Notes under the pieces: model-generated
What the model was told of the DNA's origin: nothing
The model's input: only the letters and a program-made list of their open reading frames with translations
The model's database searches: none
Source of the DNA: a gamma proteobacterium HIMB55
GTDB lineage: Bacteria > Pseudomonadota > Gammaproteobacteria > Pseudomonadales > Halieaceae
NCBI GenBank assembly: GCA_000227505.4
Contig: AGIF02000001.1
Span: 1,570,035 to 1,634,034, forward strand
DNA length: 64,000 nucleotides
Reading direction: 5' to 3'
Position numbers and translations under genes: made by a program
Shown here: piece by piece, positions 38,650-48,915 of the stretch
Position numbering within the stretch: position 1 is the stretch's first letter
How the letters are laid out: each line of letters starts with the position of its first letter

Positions 38650-39189
38650 TTAATCATCTGTAGCGAACATCGCTTTGATATCCTCGTGCAGGCTAACATT
38701 GGGTCGCTCGATAATTCGCCCTACTTCAACACCCTCTCGCATGAAAATAGCAGTCGGGGTGTATCGGACATTAAATTTGACCGCTCGTCCCTTGGGTTCA
38801 CGCTTCCGATAGTCCAAGGCAATGAGCGAAAGATTGTTCTCGCTCAATCCTGCCGCCTCAAGAAGCTTTAACAAACGCGGTACCTCACGCTCACTGTCGT
38901 GACACCACGTGCCGAAGAACATTAGGACACTCACATCCCCAGGTAAATAAAGAGGCTCTACTGCAAAGGCCTCATAACCCCCTCTAAAGCTGGGGTAAGC
39001 ACTCAGTAATTCATCCGGTGTGATATCACCCACTGGCAGCTCTTTGACGAGATGGTCACCTATTACTCTCTCACCCTCACTTGCCTCAGCCTTTGCAACG
39101 ACACCCAAGGCCAGACTTGGCGCACTGCTCAAAATAGCCGCAAGCATGAATAGCATCGCCTTAGTGAGTTGCCTGGGATAAGAAATCAT
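38650..39189 (-). CDS. Thioredoxin-like protein with CxxS site, exported
   Basis: A 179-residue protein with a signal peptide (about 1-28) and a thioredoxin fold: a FFGTWCHDSE active site, later VRYTPTAIFM with the cis-proline. The second cysteine of CxxC is Ser99, so only Cys96 remains; the protein could act as an isomerase-like or mixed-disulfide former, not a simple dithiol reductase. ATG 39189 has GGAGG upstream. It lies 25 bases after the GNAT gene on the same strand. Confidence 0.82.
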   Translation of the reverse strand: MISYPRQLTKAMLFMLAAILSSAPSLALGVVAKAEASEGERVIGDHLVKELPVGDITPDELLSAYPSFRGGYEAFAVEPLYLPGDVSVLMFFGTWCHDSEREVPRLLKLLEAAGLSENNLSLIALDYRKREPKGRAVKFNVRYTPTAIFMREGVEVGRIIERPNVSLHEDIKAMFATDD

Positions 39190-39214
39190 TGAGCCTCCAT
39201 TCGATGTAGAGAGA

Positions 39215-39712
39215 TTAGAGCGCCGAAAAAGCATTCGCATAGTTCGCCTTCGCACTGACATTATTTAAACATTGAGGTGTCAATTCAAAGGCTTGGAAAA
39301 ACTCAGCTGGGTAGTCACTGCTAATATCGGTCACTCCAAACCCAAAACGCTGGTAATAATCGGGATCACCCAATAAAAAAAGTGCATCCAGTTCTACGGA
39401 CCGACTCCTTTCGATAACGGCTTCCATCAATCGAGAGCCAATCCCATTAGATTGATGGCTGGGCAGGACTGATAACGGTGCGACACCTCCGCACTGCAAA
39501 CTGATATTGGGGTTAAGGCTCAAATGAGACACTAGAACATGTCCTACTATCGACCCTGCCTCCTCGGCCACCAACTCGATCACAACATCGTTATCGGCTC
39601 GTAATTGTCGGACGAGAGCAACCTCTACGTCATTTTGGAAGGCTGAGAACACACATTGGCTAATGTCATCAAAATCGATGGGGAGGGTTTCTCGTATGAT
39701 CATTCTGTTCAT
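39215..39712 (-). CDS. GNAT-family N-acetyltransferase (YhbS-like)
   Basis: A 165-residue acetyltransferase with the acetyl-CoA motif LPSHQSNGIGSRLMEAVI and the FLLGDPDYYQRFGF stretch common in YhbS-type proteins. Substrate unknown. ATG 39712 is used; ATG 39703 is also possible. It precedes the thioredoxin-like gene. Confidence 0.84.
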   Translation of the reverse strand: MNRMIIRETLPIDFDDISQCVFSAFQNDVEVALVRQLRADNDVVIELVAEEAGSIVGHVLVSHLSLNPNISLQCGGVAPLSVLPSHQSNGIGSRLMEAVIERSRSVELDALFLLGDPDYYQRFGFGVTDISSDYPAEFFQAFELTPQCLNNVSAKANYANAFSAL

Positions 39713-40077
39713 AAAAACTCTTATGCCGTCGTGCTATCCATTCTCTTTCCTCTTCTTTCTCCCCTCTGCCTTCGTCTCTCGATTCTAAATTCTCGCCATA
39801 ATACCCTTCACTCTGACGTTTGACTGTCTGCTCTCAGGGCGATGCCGCCTTTTTATTAATCAAGCAGTGCGCTTGAGTTTGTTCTCAAGGAGGCACCTTG
39901 GAACGACAGTCTTACAAAGGCAGTAAATCAGTGCCTCATCGTAGCATCTCTCTCAACCTGCCTAAGCACCCACAACAACGCCATTTCGGAAGCCAAGACG
40001 AGTCGCTATGATGACGGACTCGTATCCACCAGGCCGATACCCCTTAGTTGACGGCATTTCATCATACTGGAGCTCGC
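39713..40077. other. Gene-free divergent region
   Basis: About 365 bases between the GNAT gene and the metal-dependent hydrolase gene. It holds a short GGGCG-ATGC-CGCC hairpin followed by five T (about 39837-39855) and an inverted repeat CAAGG/CCTTG (39886-39900), but no clear open frame or paired promoter. Confidence 0.5.
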
Positions 40078-41088
40078 ATGGACCCCATTAGTCAGGCCGC
40101 CTTGGGCGCGATAGCGCCGCAAAGTGCTGCCGATAAGACAAAGCGTGATTCTCTTGGCCTGCTCAGAATTGGTCTTATTGGCGCCTTGGCTGGCATGGCA
40201 CCCGACCTCGACGTGCTGATTCAGTCATCTACCGACCCTTTGCTCCAACTTGAATATCACCGCCAATTCACGCACTCGCTTATCTTCATCCCCTTCGGTG
40301 CAGCTCTCTGCGCCCTCGCCTTTTGGCCTTTCTTAAAAAAGCACATGAGCTACCAGCAGATCTGGCTCATTGCCGCTCTCGGATATGGGACACATGGATT
40401 ACTCGATGCTTGCACGACCTACGGCACCTTACTGCTATGGCCGTTCTCTGATGCACGAATCGCATGGAACACCATTTCGGTCATCGACCCACTTTTCACA
40501 CTGCCTTTGCTGTTTTTTGTGGTCCGCGCAGCAATCAAAAACTCAGCAGTGTCGGCACGCTGGGGCGCGGCGTGGGTCGCTGTTTATCTCACGCTAGGCG
40601 CGATTCAAGAGCAACGTGCCGCTGCTGCAGGCGCGTCGCTCGCTGAAAGCCGAGGCCACGTCAATGCGACGGTCTCAGCAAAGCCCAGCTTCGGTAACCT
40701 TTTACTCTGGAAGACCGTATACGAGCACGAGGGCAGGTTTTGGGTCGACGCCGTTCGAGCAGGCCGTGCTATCAGCATCATTGAGGGGGAGAGCGTCGTC
40801 CGCCTCGACATCCAGATCCATTATCCCTGGCTCGATTCAAGCTCGCAGCAAGCCAGGGATGTCGAGCGCTTCCGGTGGTTTTCAAACAATTACTTAGCCG
40901 TGGATAAAGAGGATCCATTCCTCATTGTCGATGTGCGCTATTCGCACCTTCCTAATGAAATAAAAGGCCTCTGGGGTATTCGAATGGACCCCACGGCGAA
41001 CCCTAAGCAACACGTCGAGTGGACAACAAGGCGAAGTGCTGATTCAGCGCGTTTTGAGCAGCTGTGGTCCATGCTAACTTCGGGCTGA
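40078..41088 (+). CDS. Membrane-bound metal-dependent hydrolase, YdjM/DUF457 type
   Basis: A 336-residue inner-membrane protein with an N-terminal DPISQAALGA motif, HRQFTHSLIFIPFGAAL and GYGTHGLLDACTTYG containing the conserved His and Asp residues of the family, and three to four hydrophobic segments (about 55-180). The C-terminal half is soluble. Members are annotated as metal-dependent hydrolases; the substrate is unknown. ATG 40078 with GGAG upstream is preferred to a TTG ten codons earlier. Confidence 0.84.
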   Translation: MDPISQAALGAIAPQSAADKTKRDSLGLLRIGLIGALAGMAPDLDVLIQSSTDPLLQLEYHRQFTHSLIFIPFGAALCALAFWPFLKKHMSYQQIWLIAALGYGTHGLLDACTTYGTLLLWPFSDARIAWNTISVIDPLFTLPLLFFVVRAAIKNSAVSARWGAAWVAVYLTLGAIQEQRAAAAGASLAESRGHVNATVSAKPSFGNLLLWKTVYEHEGRFWVDAVRAGRAISIIEGESVVRLDIQIHYPWLDSSSQQARDVERFRWFSNNYLAVDKEDPFLIVDVRYSHLPNEIKGLWGIRMDPTANPKQHVEWTTRRSADSARFEQLWSMLTSG

Positions 41089-41267
41089 TAAGGCTCCACC
41101 GATCTTCTGTGGGATCGAACCAACAGCTGCTTGTTTCATCTCACCAGTCGATTAGAACTTGTCTTTCGCGGGGTGCCGGCTGACTGGTCGATACCGTCTA
41201 AAGTATGTAGTGAACTGGTTCCTGTTAAGCTCAAAGTAATTATCCACCTAGTTTCGAGGTCTTAATC

Positions 41268-41519
41268 GTGTCACTAGTCGAGTTCAGCACAGAAGAAAAA
41301 GCGGCCATTACCCAGAAGCTACAGCGTTACATCGCGGACGAATTACAGGTCGAGATTGGTGGCTTTGACGCCGAATTCTTACTCGACTTTTTCTCAAAAG
41401 AGGTGGGTTGCTTCTTTTACAACCGTGGCTTGTATGACGCGCAAACTGTTCTCAATGCGCGCTTTGAAGAAATTACAGATGCCGTTGTGGCGTTAGAAAA
41501 ATTTGAAGAGAAACACTGA
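41268..41519 (+). CDS. DUF2164 family protein
   Basis: An 83-residue protein with the core EIGGFDAEFLLDFFSKEVG and FYNRGLYDA, the signature of DUF2164, a conserved cytoplasmic family of unknown function. The GTG start is preceded by GAGG eight bases upstream. Confidence 0.88.
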   Translation: MSLVEFSTEEKAAITQKLQRYIADELQVEIGGFDAEFLLDFFSKEVGCFFYNRGLYDAQTVLNARFEEITDAVVALEKFEEKH

Positions 41520-41646
41520 CATCATGAGGCTAGAAGCCTTGAAACATACACCAGGAGGATAGACGGTTTGCTTCGCATGACCGTATGCTGAACAAAAGCC
41601 ATTGATTGGTGCGCTGACGAGACAGGGCGGCGAAGGATCAAAGATC

Positions 41647-42138
41647 ATGAAAATGCTTCATCTTAGTACCTCACATCGAAAGAGCCCCTTACATCGAAAA
41701 CGTATCTCACACGAAAACAATGTATTAGACCCAATCAATACCGTGACCGAGAGCACTCCGGTCGCAGCCCTCATTTTGTTAATCCTCGTTTTACTGACAC
41801 CTGCATGCACTTTGGACTTGGGGCTTACCAAAGGCTATTTAAGACCGCCGATCGAAGACTATAAAACCGTTCGAGTTCTCGGACGCATGCCAAAAGGTGC
41901 TGAAGCTATAGCGACGGTGAGAGCCTCATCTGACTCCGGATTTGCGAGAGAACGAAATCTCGACCACACGATGAATGAGCTCAAAAGAAAGGCAGCGCGT
42001 CTTGGTGCGAATGCTGTCGTCATTACACGGCGAAATTCACCTTCTCAGATAGGCACCGCGCAAACCTCTGGTGGCGGGCTTGTAATCACCAACAACGAAA
42101 GTGAAACGCTCAGTGGAATTGCTGTTTGGATCGATTGA
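41647..42138 (+). CDS. Lipoprotein-like protein, DUF4156-type
   Basis: A 163-residue protein with a hydrophobic segment ending in LLTPAC (about residues 40-53), which could be a lipobox though the -3 residue is Thr. The mature part contains LKRKAARLGANAVVITRR, as in DUF4156/RcsF-like periplasmic proteins. The N-terminal 40 residues before the hydrophobic segment are unusual; the true start may be an internal GTG near 41743. No close operon partner. Confidence 0.6.
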   Translation: MKMLHLSTSHRKSPLHRKRISHENNVLDPINTVTESTPVAALILLILVLLTPACTLDLGLTKGYLRPPIEDYKTVRVLGRMPKGAEAIATVRASSDSGFARERNLDHTMNELKRKAARLGANAVVITRRNSPSQIGTAQTSGGGLVITNNESETLSGIAVWID

Positions 42139-42330
42139 TCGCTCTTTGCATGGAGGCTAGTAAAGGATTTCAACGCTAGGCGACACGGCATAGCTCTCAC
42201 CACTGGCTGACCGCAAACAAAGTGACCGCTCCCCCGCGCCGGGTTCGCAGTACAAAAACCGAGTCGATAACTCAGAAATAAAAACGATGGGGATTGCTAG
42301 AAATGCGAAACGAGGCCACACAACATAGCA

Positions 42331-43566
42331 TTATCGCGCATACTCAAAACCTTGGGCATTTAGCAGCTCAACCGCGTTCAAGAACGCTTGCTTACGTTCA
42401 TTTACCACCGTCTTGGCGTGCTGAATCTCTTTCCTAAGCTCTTCGTAGGTCGAATTTGCGCGCTGCATGAGCTTTGACTCTGCACGTAGCGTTTCCCAAC
42501 TGGTCACAGCGTCCAACCATTCCTTTCGTAGCTCCACCACTCGCGCTTCTAACTGCTCGTAAAGTGGCGCAGTCTCCTTATTTGAACGTTTTAACTGCTC
42601 AACTTTCGCCAGCTTGCGAGCTGAAATTATTTCGGCTTCGTCACGACGCGTCGCCTTATTAAGTCCTTTCACCAATCCCAATGCTTGGAAGCCCAAGATA
42701 ACGTAACGTGTGGGGTCGAGTAACCAGCCCGACCAACCGAAGCCATTTCGATAGTCTCTCGGAAAGTCGTGATGATCAGCGTGGTGGTTACCCTCGCCCA
42801 TCGGTCCAAGCCAAATAAAATTGTTCACTGCCGAACTTTTCAGACCTTTGGTCCAACCCCAGAGGTGAGTGACGCTGTTAACGGTCCACGTATTGTGCTG
42901 CACGGCCACGCTGCCTATGAGAGAAGCTGCCAGCAAAGACAGGGCACCGGTTAATCCGCCAAATAAAAATCCGACGCCTAGAGGCACCGCAAAGATCCAG
43001 AACGCTATCAGCACCCCGTAATGTCTATCCTGCCAAGCGATAATGGGATGAAAGTTCGCATTGTATGCCCGCGCGTATTCGTCAGATTCTGGGTGGTTAA
43101 ACAGATGCGTTAGTGTGTGAGACCACACAAAGTTGCGTAACGTATCGGGGAACCAAGTTGCACTGTAGGGGTCCAGCTCCTTTTTACCGTGGCGATCCAC
43201 ACCATGGTGCAGGACGTGGTTAGCTGACCACCGACGAACACTACCTTGAACGCTGAGTATTTGACCGAAAGCACAGAAGAAGAGATGAACCGGAACCGAT
43301 ACCGTCTTGACGGCTCTGTGGGTTATCAAACGGTGGCTGTAAACCGTCGTCGACATCGACCCAATGACGAAATGCGCAACGGTCCAGGCGATCGCCAAAG
43401 TCACCCACTCCTGTGGCGCAGCGAGGCCAACCCAAACACCCAATGCAACAGATGCAACATGGATGACCAAGACAAATACCCAGGTCACCGTATCGAGTGT
43501 AAACCCCTTCGCAAAAAGCTCTGAGAACGTTTGATAAATCGGCGCGTCGCGTTGTTCAGGTGTCAA
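42331..43566 (-). CDS. Fatty acid desaturase, stearoyl-CoA Delta-9 type, with coiled-coil tail
   Basis: A 411-residue membrane di-iron enzyme. The three His boxes are present: HRLITH (78-83), HVLHHGVDRH (117-126) and EGNHHADHH (about 258-266). It introduces a double bond into an acyl chain on CoA or lipid. A C-terminal extension of about 100 residues (310-405), rich in Glu, Lys and Leu, looks like a coiled coil and is not part of the core family. The start is TTG with AGG upstream; an in-frame stop lies just before it. Confidence 0.88.
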   Translation of the reverse strand: MTPEQRDAPIYQTFSELFAKGFTLDTVTWVFVLVIHVASVALGVWVGLAAPQEWVTLAIAWTVAHFVIGSMSTTVYSHRLITHRAVKTVSVPVHLFFCAFGQILSVQGSVRRWSANHVLHHGVDRHGKKELDPYSATWFPDTLRNFVWSHTLTHLFNHPESDEYARAYNANFHPIIAWQDRHYGVLIAFWIFAVPLGVGFLFGGLTGALSLLAASLIGSVAVQHNTWTVNSVTHLWGWTKGLKSSAVNNFIWLGPMGEGNHHADHHDFPRDYRNGFGWSGWLLDPTRYVILGFQALGLVKGLNKATRRDEAEIISARKLAKVEQLKRSNKETAPLYEQLEARVVELRKEWLDAVTSWETLRAESKLMQRANSTYEELRKEIQHAKTVVNERKQAFLNAVELLNAQGFEYAR

Positions 43567-43690
43567 TGTGACCTAACCCCATACTGGCATTCAATTTCCC
43601 TGACGATACAAGAAAAGCGTTGCTAAGTTGAAGTTTCATCACAAATATTTAGCCACAAAAGCAAGGCAAAATAAGTGCTTGTCTCGACTC

Positions 43691-45268
43691 TTATTCCCAC
43701 TCAATCGTAGCAGGCGGCTTACCGGAGATATCGTAAGCAACGCGTGAAATACCTGAGATCTCGTTAATGATTCGGTTGGATACCGTCTCAAGTAACTCGT
43801 ATGGCAGGTGCGCCCACTTTGCGGTCATGAAGTCGATAGTTTGGACCGCACGCAGTGCAATCACCCACTCGTACCGTCGACCATCACCAACAACGCCAAC
43901 CGATTTTACGGGCAAGAATACGGCAAAGGCCTGACTGGTCTTGTCGTACCACCCCGACTTTCTGAGTTCAGAAATGAAAATATCGTCAGCACGACGCAGC
44001 AGCTCAGCGTATTCGTGCTTGACCTCACCAAGAATTCGGACGCCTAGGCCAGGGCCTGGGAACGGATGACGGAAGACCATGGACTCGGGTAAACCAAGCT
44101 CGAGACCGATCTGACGCACCTCGTCTTTAAAGAGTTCACGTAATGGCTCCACGAGCTCGAGCGCCATGTCCTCGGGTAGACCGCCAACGTTGTGATGCGA
44201 TTTGATGACGTGCGCCTTGCCGGTTTTTGAGCCTGCTGACTCGATAACATCAGGGTAAATTGTCCCCTGCGCAAGCCACTTCACCTCGGTGAGTTTTGCC
44301 GCCTCTTCGTCGAACACATCGATAAATGTGTTACCGATGATCTTTCGCTTCGCCTCAGGTTCAGAGACACCAGCCAGACGCGACAGGAACCGTTCCTGCG
44401 CATCGGCACGGATAACCTTCACACCCATATTAGATGCGAACATCTCCATGACCTGATCACCCTCATTCAGGCGTAACAGACCATTATCGACAAAGACGCA
44501 GGTGAGCTGGTCGCCTATCGCCTTGTGAAGGAGTGCCGCAACCACAGAAGAGTCGACACCGCCTGACAGGCCAAGCAGCACCTTATCCGATCCGACCTTC
44601 GCTCGGACTGTTTGGATCGCATCCTCAACAATATTTGCCGGCGTCCACAACGCCTCGCAACCACAGAGCTCAATGACAAAGCGCTCCATGATTTCTTTGC
44701 CCAGCGACGTGTGAGTCACCTCGGGGTGAAACTGAATGCCGAACCATGGCTTCTCACCGTGTGCCATAGCAGCAATTGGGCAGCTATCGGTTTCAGCCGT
44801 TCGAACAAAGCCATCGGGCAATTGCGTGACCTTATCGCCGTGGCTCATCCATACATCGAGTACCGCACGACCTTGATCGTCGGTTCGATCAGCAATACCT
44901 GAGAACAGGCGATCTTCTGAAACACCTTGGATTTCAGCGTAGCCGAACTCAGAGGTGTCAGACCCTTGCACAGCACCGCCCATTTGCGCAGCCATGGTCT
45001 GCATGCCGTAGCAAATGCCAAGAATAGGTAGATCGAGTTCAAAAACGACTTGAGGTGCACGGGGCGAGTCAGCGGCTGTCACTGACTCGGGGCCGCCCGA
45101 CAAAATGATGCCCGACGGATTGAAACTACGAATGTCGGCGTCAGTGACGTCCCAGGCATAAATCTCGCAATAGACACCAATTTCGCGCACGCGACGCGCA
45201 ATGAGCTGCGTATATTGCGACCCGAAATCAAGAATAAGAATGCGATGCCGGTGGATGTCCTGGCTCAT
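43691..45268 (-). CDS. guaA: GMP synthase (glutamine-hydrolysing)
   Basis: GuaA converts XMP to GMP using glutamine and ATP. The 525-residue protein has a class I amidotransferase domain with nucleophile Cys86 in [10 protein letters not shown] and the FHPEVTHT motif, then the ATP pyrophosphatase domain with the P-loop [11 protein letters not shown], and the C-terminal dimerisation domain ending PPATIEWE. Normal length. It follows guaB by 44 bases, forming the common guaBA pair. Confidence 0.97.
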   Translation of the reverse strand: MSQDIHRHRILILDFGSQYTQLIARRVREIGVYCEIYAWDVTDADIRSFNPSGIILSGGPESVTAADSPRAPQVVFELDLPILGICYGMQTMAAQMGGAVQGSDTSEFGYAEIQGVSEDRLFSGIADRTDDQGRAVLDVWMSHGDKVTQLPDGFVRTAETDSCPIAAMAHGEKPWFGIQFHPEVTHTSLGKEIMERFVIELCGCEALWTPANIVEDAIQTVRAKVGSDKVLLGLSGGVDSSVVAALLHKAIGDQLTCVFVDNGLLRLNEGDQVMEMFASNMGVKVIRADAQERFLSRLAGVSEPEAKRKIIGNTFIDVFDEEAAKLTEVKWLAQGTIYPDVIESAGSKTGKAHVIKSHHNVGGLPEDMALELVEPLRELFKDEVRQIGLELGLPESMVFRHPFPGPGLGVRILGEVKHEYAELLRRADDIFISELRKSGWYDKTSQAFAVFLPVKSVGVVGDGRRYEWVIALRAVQTIDFMTAKWAHLPYELLETVSNRIINEISGISRVAYDISGKPPATIEWE

Positions 45269-45312
45269 CGTGCCCTCGTGTTCAAATTGTCATGGTTGAT
45301 CAGATGATCTGA

Positions 45313-46782
45313 TCAGCGCACTGGATAGTTGGGTGCTTCTTTGGTGATCGACACATCGTGCACATGGGACTCAGACATACCTGCTGAGGTCACGCGAACA
45401 AATTGCGGCTTAGTCCGCATATCGTTCACTGACGCGCATCCGGCATAACCCATGGAGGAACGTACACCACCCATAAGCTGGTGGATAATCGCTGAAACAG
45501 GCCCCTTGTAAGGGACACGTCCCTCGATGCCCTCGGGTACCAACTTCTCTGAGCCAACGCTCGAATCCTGAAAGTAACGATCAGAAGAGCCCTGCTTTTG
45601 TGCCATTGCACCGATTGAACCCATGCCACGATAGGACTTGTAAGTCCGTCCCTGATAAAGCTCGACCTCGCCAGGTGCTTCTTCAGTACCCGCGAACATG
45701 CCGCCAAGCATGACAGAGTGCGCACCTGCGACAAGCGCCTTTGAAATATCACCCGAGAAGCGAATACCACCGTCGGCAATTAGGGGAATGTTGGTTTCGG
45801 CAAGAGCCTCAGCAACATTAGCAACCGCACTTATTTGCGGGACGCCCATACCAGTGACAATTCTCGTTGTACAAATCGAGCCGGGGCCAATACCTACCTT
45901 CACGCCGTCGGCACCCGCGTCGGCGAGCGCACGAGCCGCATCAGCCGTCGCGATATTACCGCCGATGACATCAACCGAGGGGAAATTCTCTTTGATCCAA
46001 CGGACGCGATTGAGCACGTTCAGCGAGTGACCGTGCGCTGTATCGACAACCAATACATCGACGCCTGCATTGACCAAAGCATCAACACGCTCGTCCGTAT
46101 CGGCACTTGTTCCAACCGACGCGCCAACACGCAACTGCCCGTATTGATCCTTACACGCGTCTGGGAAGGACTCGGCCTTATCGAAATCTTTTACCGTAAT
46201 AAGACCCGCCAAGGCTCCCGCGTCGTCTACAACAAGGATCTTCTCAATGCGGTGCTGATGCAGCAGCCGCTGAACTTCATCAGAGGAAGCACCCTCCTTC
46301 ACCGTCACCAGCTGCTCGCGCGGCGTCATGATGGCGGAGATGGACTGCGAAGTATCCGTCTCAAAACGAAGGTCGCGGCGCGTCACAATGCCAGCAAGAT
46401 CACCGTCCTTCATCACGGGAACACCAGAGATGCCGTTGGCACGCGTAAGCTCGATAAGCTCGGCAATGGTCGCGGTGTGATCGATAGTGATGGGGTCTTT
46501 TACAACACCACTCTCAAATTTCTTAACGCGACGAACCTGCTCAGCTTGCTCTTGGATGGTCAGATTCTTGTGGACGATACCAATGCCGCCCTCTTGCGCC
46601 AATGCGATTGCCAGCCGCGATTCGGTGACTGTATCCATGGCCGCAGAGACGAGCGGAAGGTTTAGGCTGATGTTACGTGTCAGCTTGGTTACGAGCGAGA
46701 CGTCCTTGGCGGTGACTTCCGAATAACCGGGAAGTAAGAGAACATCATCAAATGTCAGCGCTTCTTGAGCGATACGTAACAT
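45313..46782 (-). CDS. guaB: Inosine-5'-monophosphate dehydrogenase
   Basis: GuaB oxidises IMP to XMP with NAD. The 489-residue protein has an N-terminal barrel start [15 protein letters not shown], two CBS domains (about 93-205), and the catalytic loop [15 protein letters not shown] with the active Cys near 304, followed by [17 protein letters not shown] 46782 has GAGG upstream and is chosen over a TTG one codon earlier. It is divergent from xseA and precedes guaA. Confidence 0.97.
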   Translation of the reverse strand: MLRIAQEALTFDDVLLLPGYSEVTAKDVSLVTKLTRNISLNLPLVSAAMDTVTESRLAIALAQEGGIGIVHKNLTIQEQAEQVRRVKKFESGVVKDPITIDHTATIAELIELTRANGISGVPVMKDGDLAGIVTRRDLRFETDTSQSISAIMTPREQLVTVKEGASSDEVQRLLHQHRIEKILVVDDAGALAGLITVKDFDKAESFPDACKDQYGQLRVGASVGTSADTDERVDALVNAGVDVLVVDTAHGHSLNVLNRVRWIKENFPSVDVIGGNIATADAARALADAGADGVKVGIGPGSICTTRIVTGMGVPQISAVANVAEALAETNIPLIADGGIRFSGDISKALVAGAHSVMLGGMFAGTEEAPGEVELYQGRTYKSYRGMGSIGAMAQKQGSSDRYFQDSSVGSEKLVPEGIEGRVPYKGPVSAIIHQLMGGVRSSMGYAGCASVNDMRTKPQFVRVTSAGMSESHVHDVSITKEAPNYPVR

Positions 46783-46818
46783 CAATACCTCGTGGTTGTC
46801 GCGTTCAGTAAACCCAAT

Positions 46819-46847
46819 ATTGTACGCTTAAGCGCTATTTCGAACAA
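46819..46847 (-). promoter_or_regulatory. Candidate guaB promoter with palindrome in the spacer
   Basis: On the minus strand TACAAT (46819-46824) and TTGTTC (46842-46847) are 17 bases apart. The spacer holds a perfect ten-base palindrome CGCTTAAGCG (46825-46834), a possible operator. Confidence 0.45.
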
Positions 46848-46871
46848 TGTCGACAGGTTCATAAGAATTCC

Positions 46872-48227
46872 ATGGCACTACCCAAACCAACGCCCGTTAG
46901 CGTGAGTGAAATTAACCGCAAGGCGAAGTCGCTACTTGAGAACCAATTGGGTGAAGTCTGTGTCGAAGCAGAGATTGGCACCTTCTCGAGACCGAGTTCA
47001 GGGCACTGGTATTTTACTCTGAAAGACGAACGAGCCAAGCTTAGCTGCGCGATGTTTCGGCGCGCCAATATGCGCGTCCGCTTTGAGCCGAAAGTGGGCG
47101 ACTCGATTATCGTCAGGGGTTTACTGTCAATCTACGAGGCAAGTGGTAACTACCAACTTATTGTTGATCACATGGAGGCCTCGGGTGATGGTGCGCTGCA
47201 GCGGGCACTCGAGGCGCTCAAACAAAAGCTCCAATCGGAAGGCCTGTTTGATCAGGATCGAAAGAAAGCGATCCCGCCCCACTGTGAGCGGATCGGCGTC
47301 ATAACGTCTCCAACGGGCGCTGCAGTCGAAGACATCATCAGCGTACTCGGTCGCAGATCGCCCTCAAGCCGAATCGCGATTTATCCCGTTCAGGTCCAAG
47401 GTGCTGGTTCGGCCAAGCAAATTGCAGACGCGATCGATGCAGCAAACGCTCATGTAAGGGATGGAGAGCGCGATCTAGACGTTCTTATTGTCGGTCGCGG
47501 CGGTGGTTCGCTAGAGGATCTATGGGCCTTTAATGAGGAAGTAGTCGCACGTGCGATTGCTCGGTCAGAAGTCCCGGTTGTCTCCGCCGTTGGTCATGAA
47601 ATCGACTACAGCATTTCTGATCTGGTTGCCGACTTAAGAGCCGCCACGCCATCGCAAGCAGCTGAATTAGTGACACGCGATAGTCATGAGTGGTTGCAAC
47701 GAATAGACATGGCGGTCTCGCAGCTCGAATCACTCACAATGAGAATTTTACGAGATCACAGGCAGCGCACAGAAAACCTTGCCGCACGATTGCGACACCC
47801 AAGTCAGCAACTCGCGCTTTTGCAAACCAAAATAACGACAAACCAAGACCGGGCTAAATCGCTCATTCAGAGCCGCCTCGCCGCAAGCAGACATCCGCTG
47901 GCACAGCTAAACACTCGTCTACAAAGTGCCTCGCCCAGCCGGCTGCTAAGGCAGCGTCAGGAGAAGATTAATAACCTGTCGAGCGGACTACCCGGTCAGA
48001 TGGCCAAGGCACTTCGAGATAACAAGCGCCAGGTCGAGCATCTTTCAACCCTGCTTGAAACGCTGGGCCCAAGCGCAACCTTGAAACGCGGCTATGCCAT
48101 TGTGACGGACGAATCTGGAAAAGTAGTTCGCTCCACTCAGCAAGTAGAGCGAGGTAACAGCATTGCCGTAGCGCTCGACGACGGGCAACTTCGAGTAAGA
48201 GTGGAAGAAAAGAACGGAAGGAATTGA
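46872..48227 (+). CDS. xseA: Exodeoxyribonuclease VII large subunit
   Basis: XseA is the catalytic large subunit of exonuclease VII, which degrades single-stranded DNA to short acid-soluble fragments. The 451-residue protein has the N-terminal OB-fold domain (about 6-100, with SRPSSGHWYFTLKDE), the catalytic domain with GVITSPTGAAVEDII and GRGGGSLEDLWAFNEE, and a long coiled coil toward the C-terminus, ending with GYAIVTDESGKVV. It is normal in length and divergent from guaB. Confidence 0.95.
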   Translation: MALPKPTPVSVSEINRKAKSLLENQLGEVCVEAEIGTFSRPSSGHWYFTLKDERAKLSCAMFRRANMRVRFEPKVGDSIIVRGLLSIYEASGNYQLIVDHMEASGDGALQRALEALKQKLQSEGLFDQDRKKAIPPHCERIGVITSPTGAAVEDIISVLGRRSPSSRIAIYPVQVQGAGSAKQIADAIDAANAHVRDGERDLDVLIVGRGGGSLEDLWAFNEEVVARAIARSEVPVVSAVGHEIDYSISDLVADLRAATPSQAAELVTRDSHEWLQRIDMAVSQLESLTMRILRDHRQRTENLAARLRHPSQQLALLQTKITTNQDRAKSLIQSRLAASRHPLAQLNTRLQSASPSRLLRQRQEKINNLSSGLPGQMAKALRDNKRQVEHLSTLLETLGPSATLKRGYAIVTDESGKVVRSTQQVERGNSIAVALDDGQLRVRVEEKNGRN

Positions 48228-48248
48228 GGGTAGCCGCTGTGGCTACCC
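48228..48248. terminator. Perfect hairpin between convergent xseA and crp-like genes
   Basis: GGGTAGCC (48228-48235) pairs perfectly with GGCTACCC (48241-48248) across a five-base loop. It starts right after the xseA TGA and seven bases before the crp-like stop. No strong T-tract is present, so it may be a weak bidirectional terminator. Confidence 0.5.
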
Positions 48249-48254
48249 GAGCAT

Positions 48255-48902
48255 TTAGTACTTGGCAGGAAGCCGCGTGTTAATAACGATGTGACGTCCT
48301 TCGAAGCGAATGTACTCACCGATCGTCAAATCCTTAAGGATGCGTGCCACCATCTCACGTGAGGCACCGACGCGGTCAGCAATGTCCTGCTGTGTCAGCT
48401 TCTCAGGCACAAACAAGGTGCCATCACCTCGCTCATGCGACAGGTCCATTAGAACATTCGCGACACGCCCATAGACATCTTGCAAAGCAAGGTTTTTCAC
48501 ATCAGTGGTGAGTTTTCGAACACGCGCCGCTAGGTTACCGAGCAATTGCTGCGTGATACCTGGGTTGTCGGTGAGTACCTTAGAGAAGTCTTCTTTCTTA
48601 ACGATGCGAAACTGACAGGGCTCAACCGTTCTTACCGACGCCGAGCGTGCCGAGTCGTCCAGCAAGGCCAGCTCACCGAAATAGTCACCCACACCCAAAG
48701 AGTTCATGATGAACTCCTTGCCGTTCTTGTCGCTGCAATAAACTTTTACACGACCTGACTCAATCACATAGAGCGCGTCAGCGGGCTCGTTCTCCTGAAT
48801 TACAACCGTGTTTTTCGAGTACGACTCCGACGAACTTGACGCTTCAAGTGCCGCGAGCTCCTCGCGACTTAGGCCATGAAAAATTTCGACTTGATCAAGC
48901 AT
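48255..48902 (-). CDS. Crp/Fnr-family transcriptional regulator
   Basis: A 215-residue regulator with a cyclic-nucleotide-binding domain (about 5-115) and a Crp-type helix-turn-helix (about 169-192, LTQQDIADRVGASREMVA). The phosphate-binding cassette FGELALLDDSARSASV keeps the Glu (77) and Arg (86) that hold cyclic nucleotide in CRP. No cysteine cluster of the FNR type is seen. It is divergent from a nucleotide cyclase gene, so a cyclic nucleotide is a natural ligand candidate. The ATG has an AGGTGAG ribosome site. Confidence 0.9.
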   Translation of the reverse strand: MLDQVEIFHGLSREELAALEASSSSESYSKNTVVIQENEPADALYVIESGRVKVYCSDKNGKEFIMNSLGVGDYFGELALLDDSARSASVRTVEPCQFRIVKKEDFSKVLTDNPGITQQLLGNLAARVRKLTTDVKNLALQDVYGRVANVLMDLSHERGDGTLFVPEKLTQQDIADRVGASREMVARILKDLTIGEYIRFEGRHIVINTRLPAKY

Positions 48903-48915
48903 GGACTCTCACCTT

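Noticed and set aside
45835-46665. 276-codon plus-strand frame opposite guaB
   Set aside because: Antisense to the conserved catalytic and CBS regions of GuaB, with no ribosome site or known domain.
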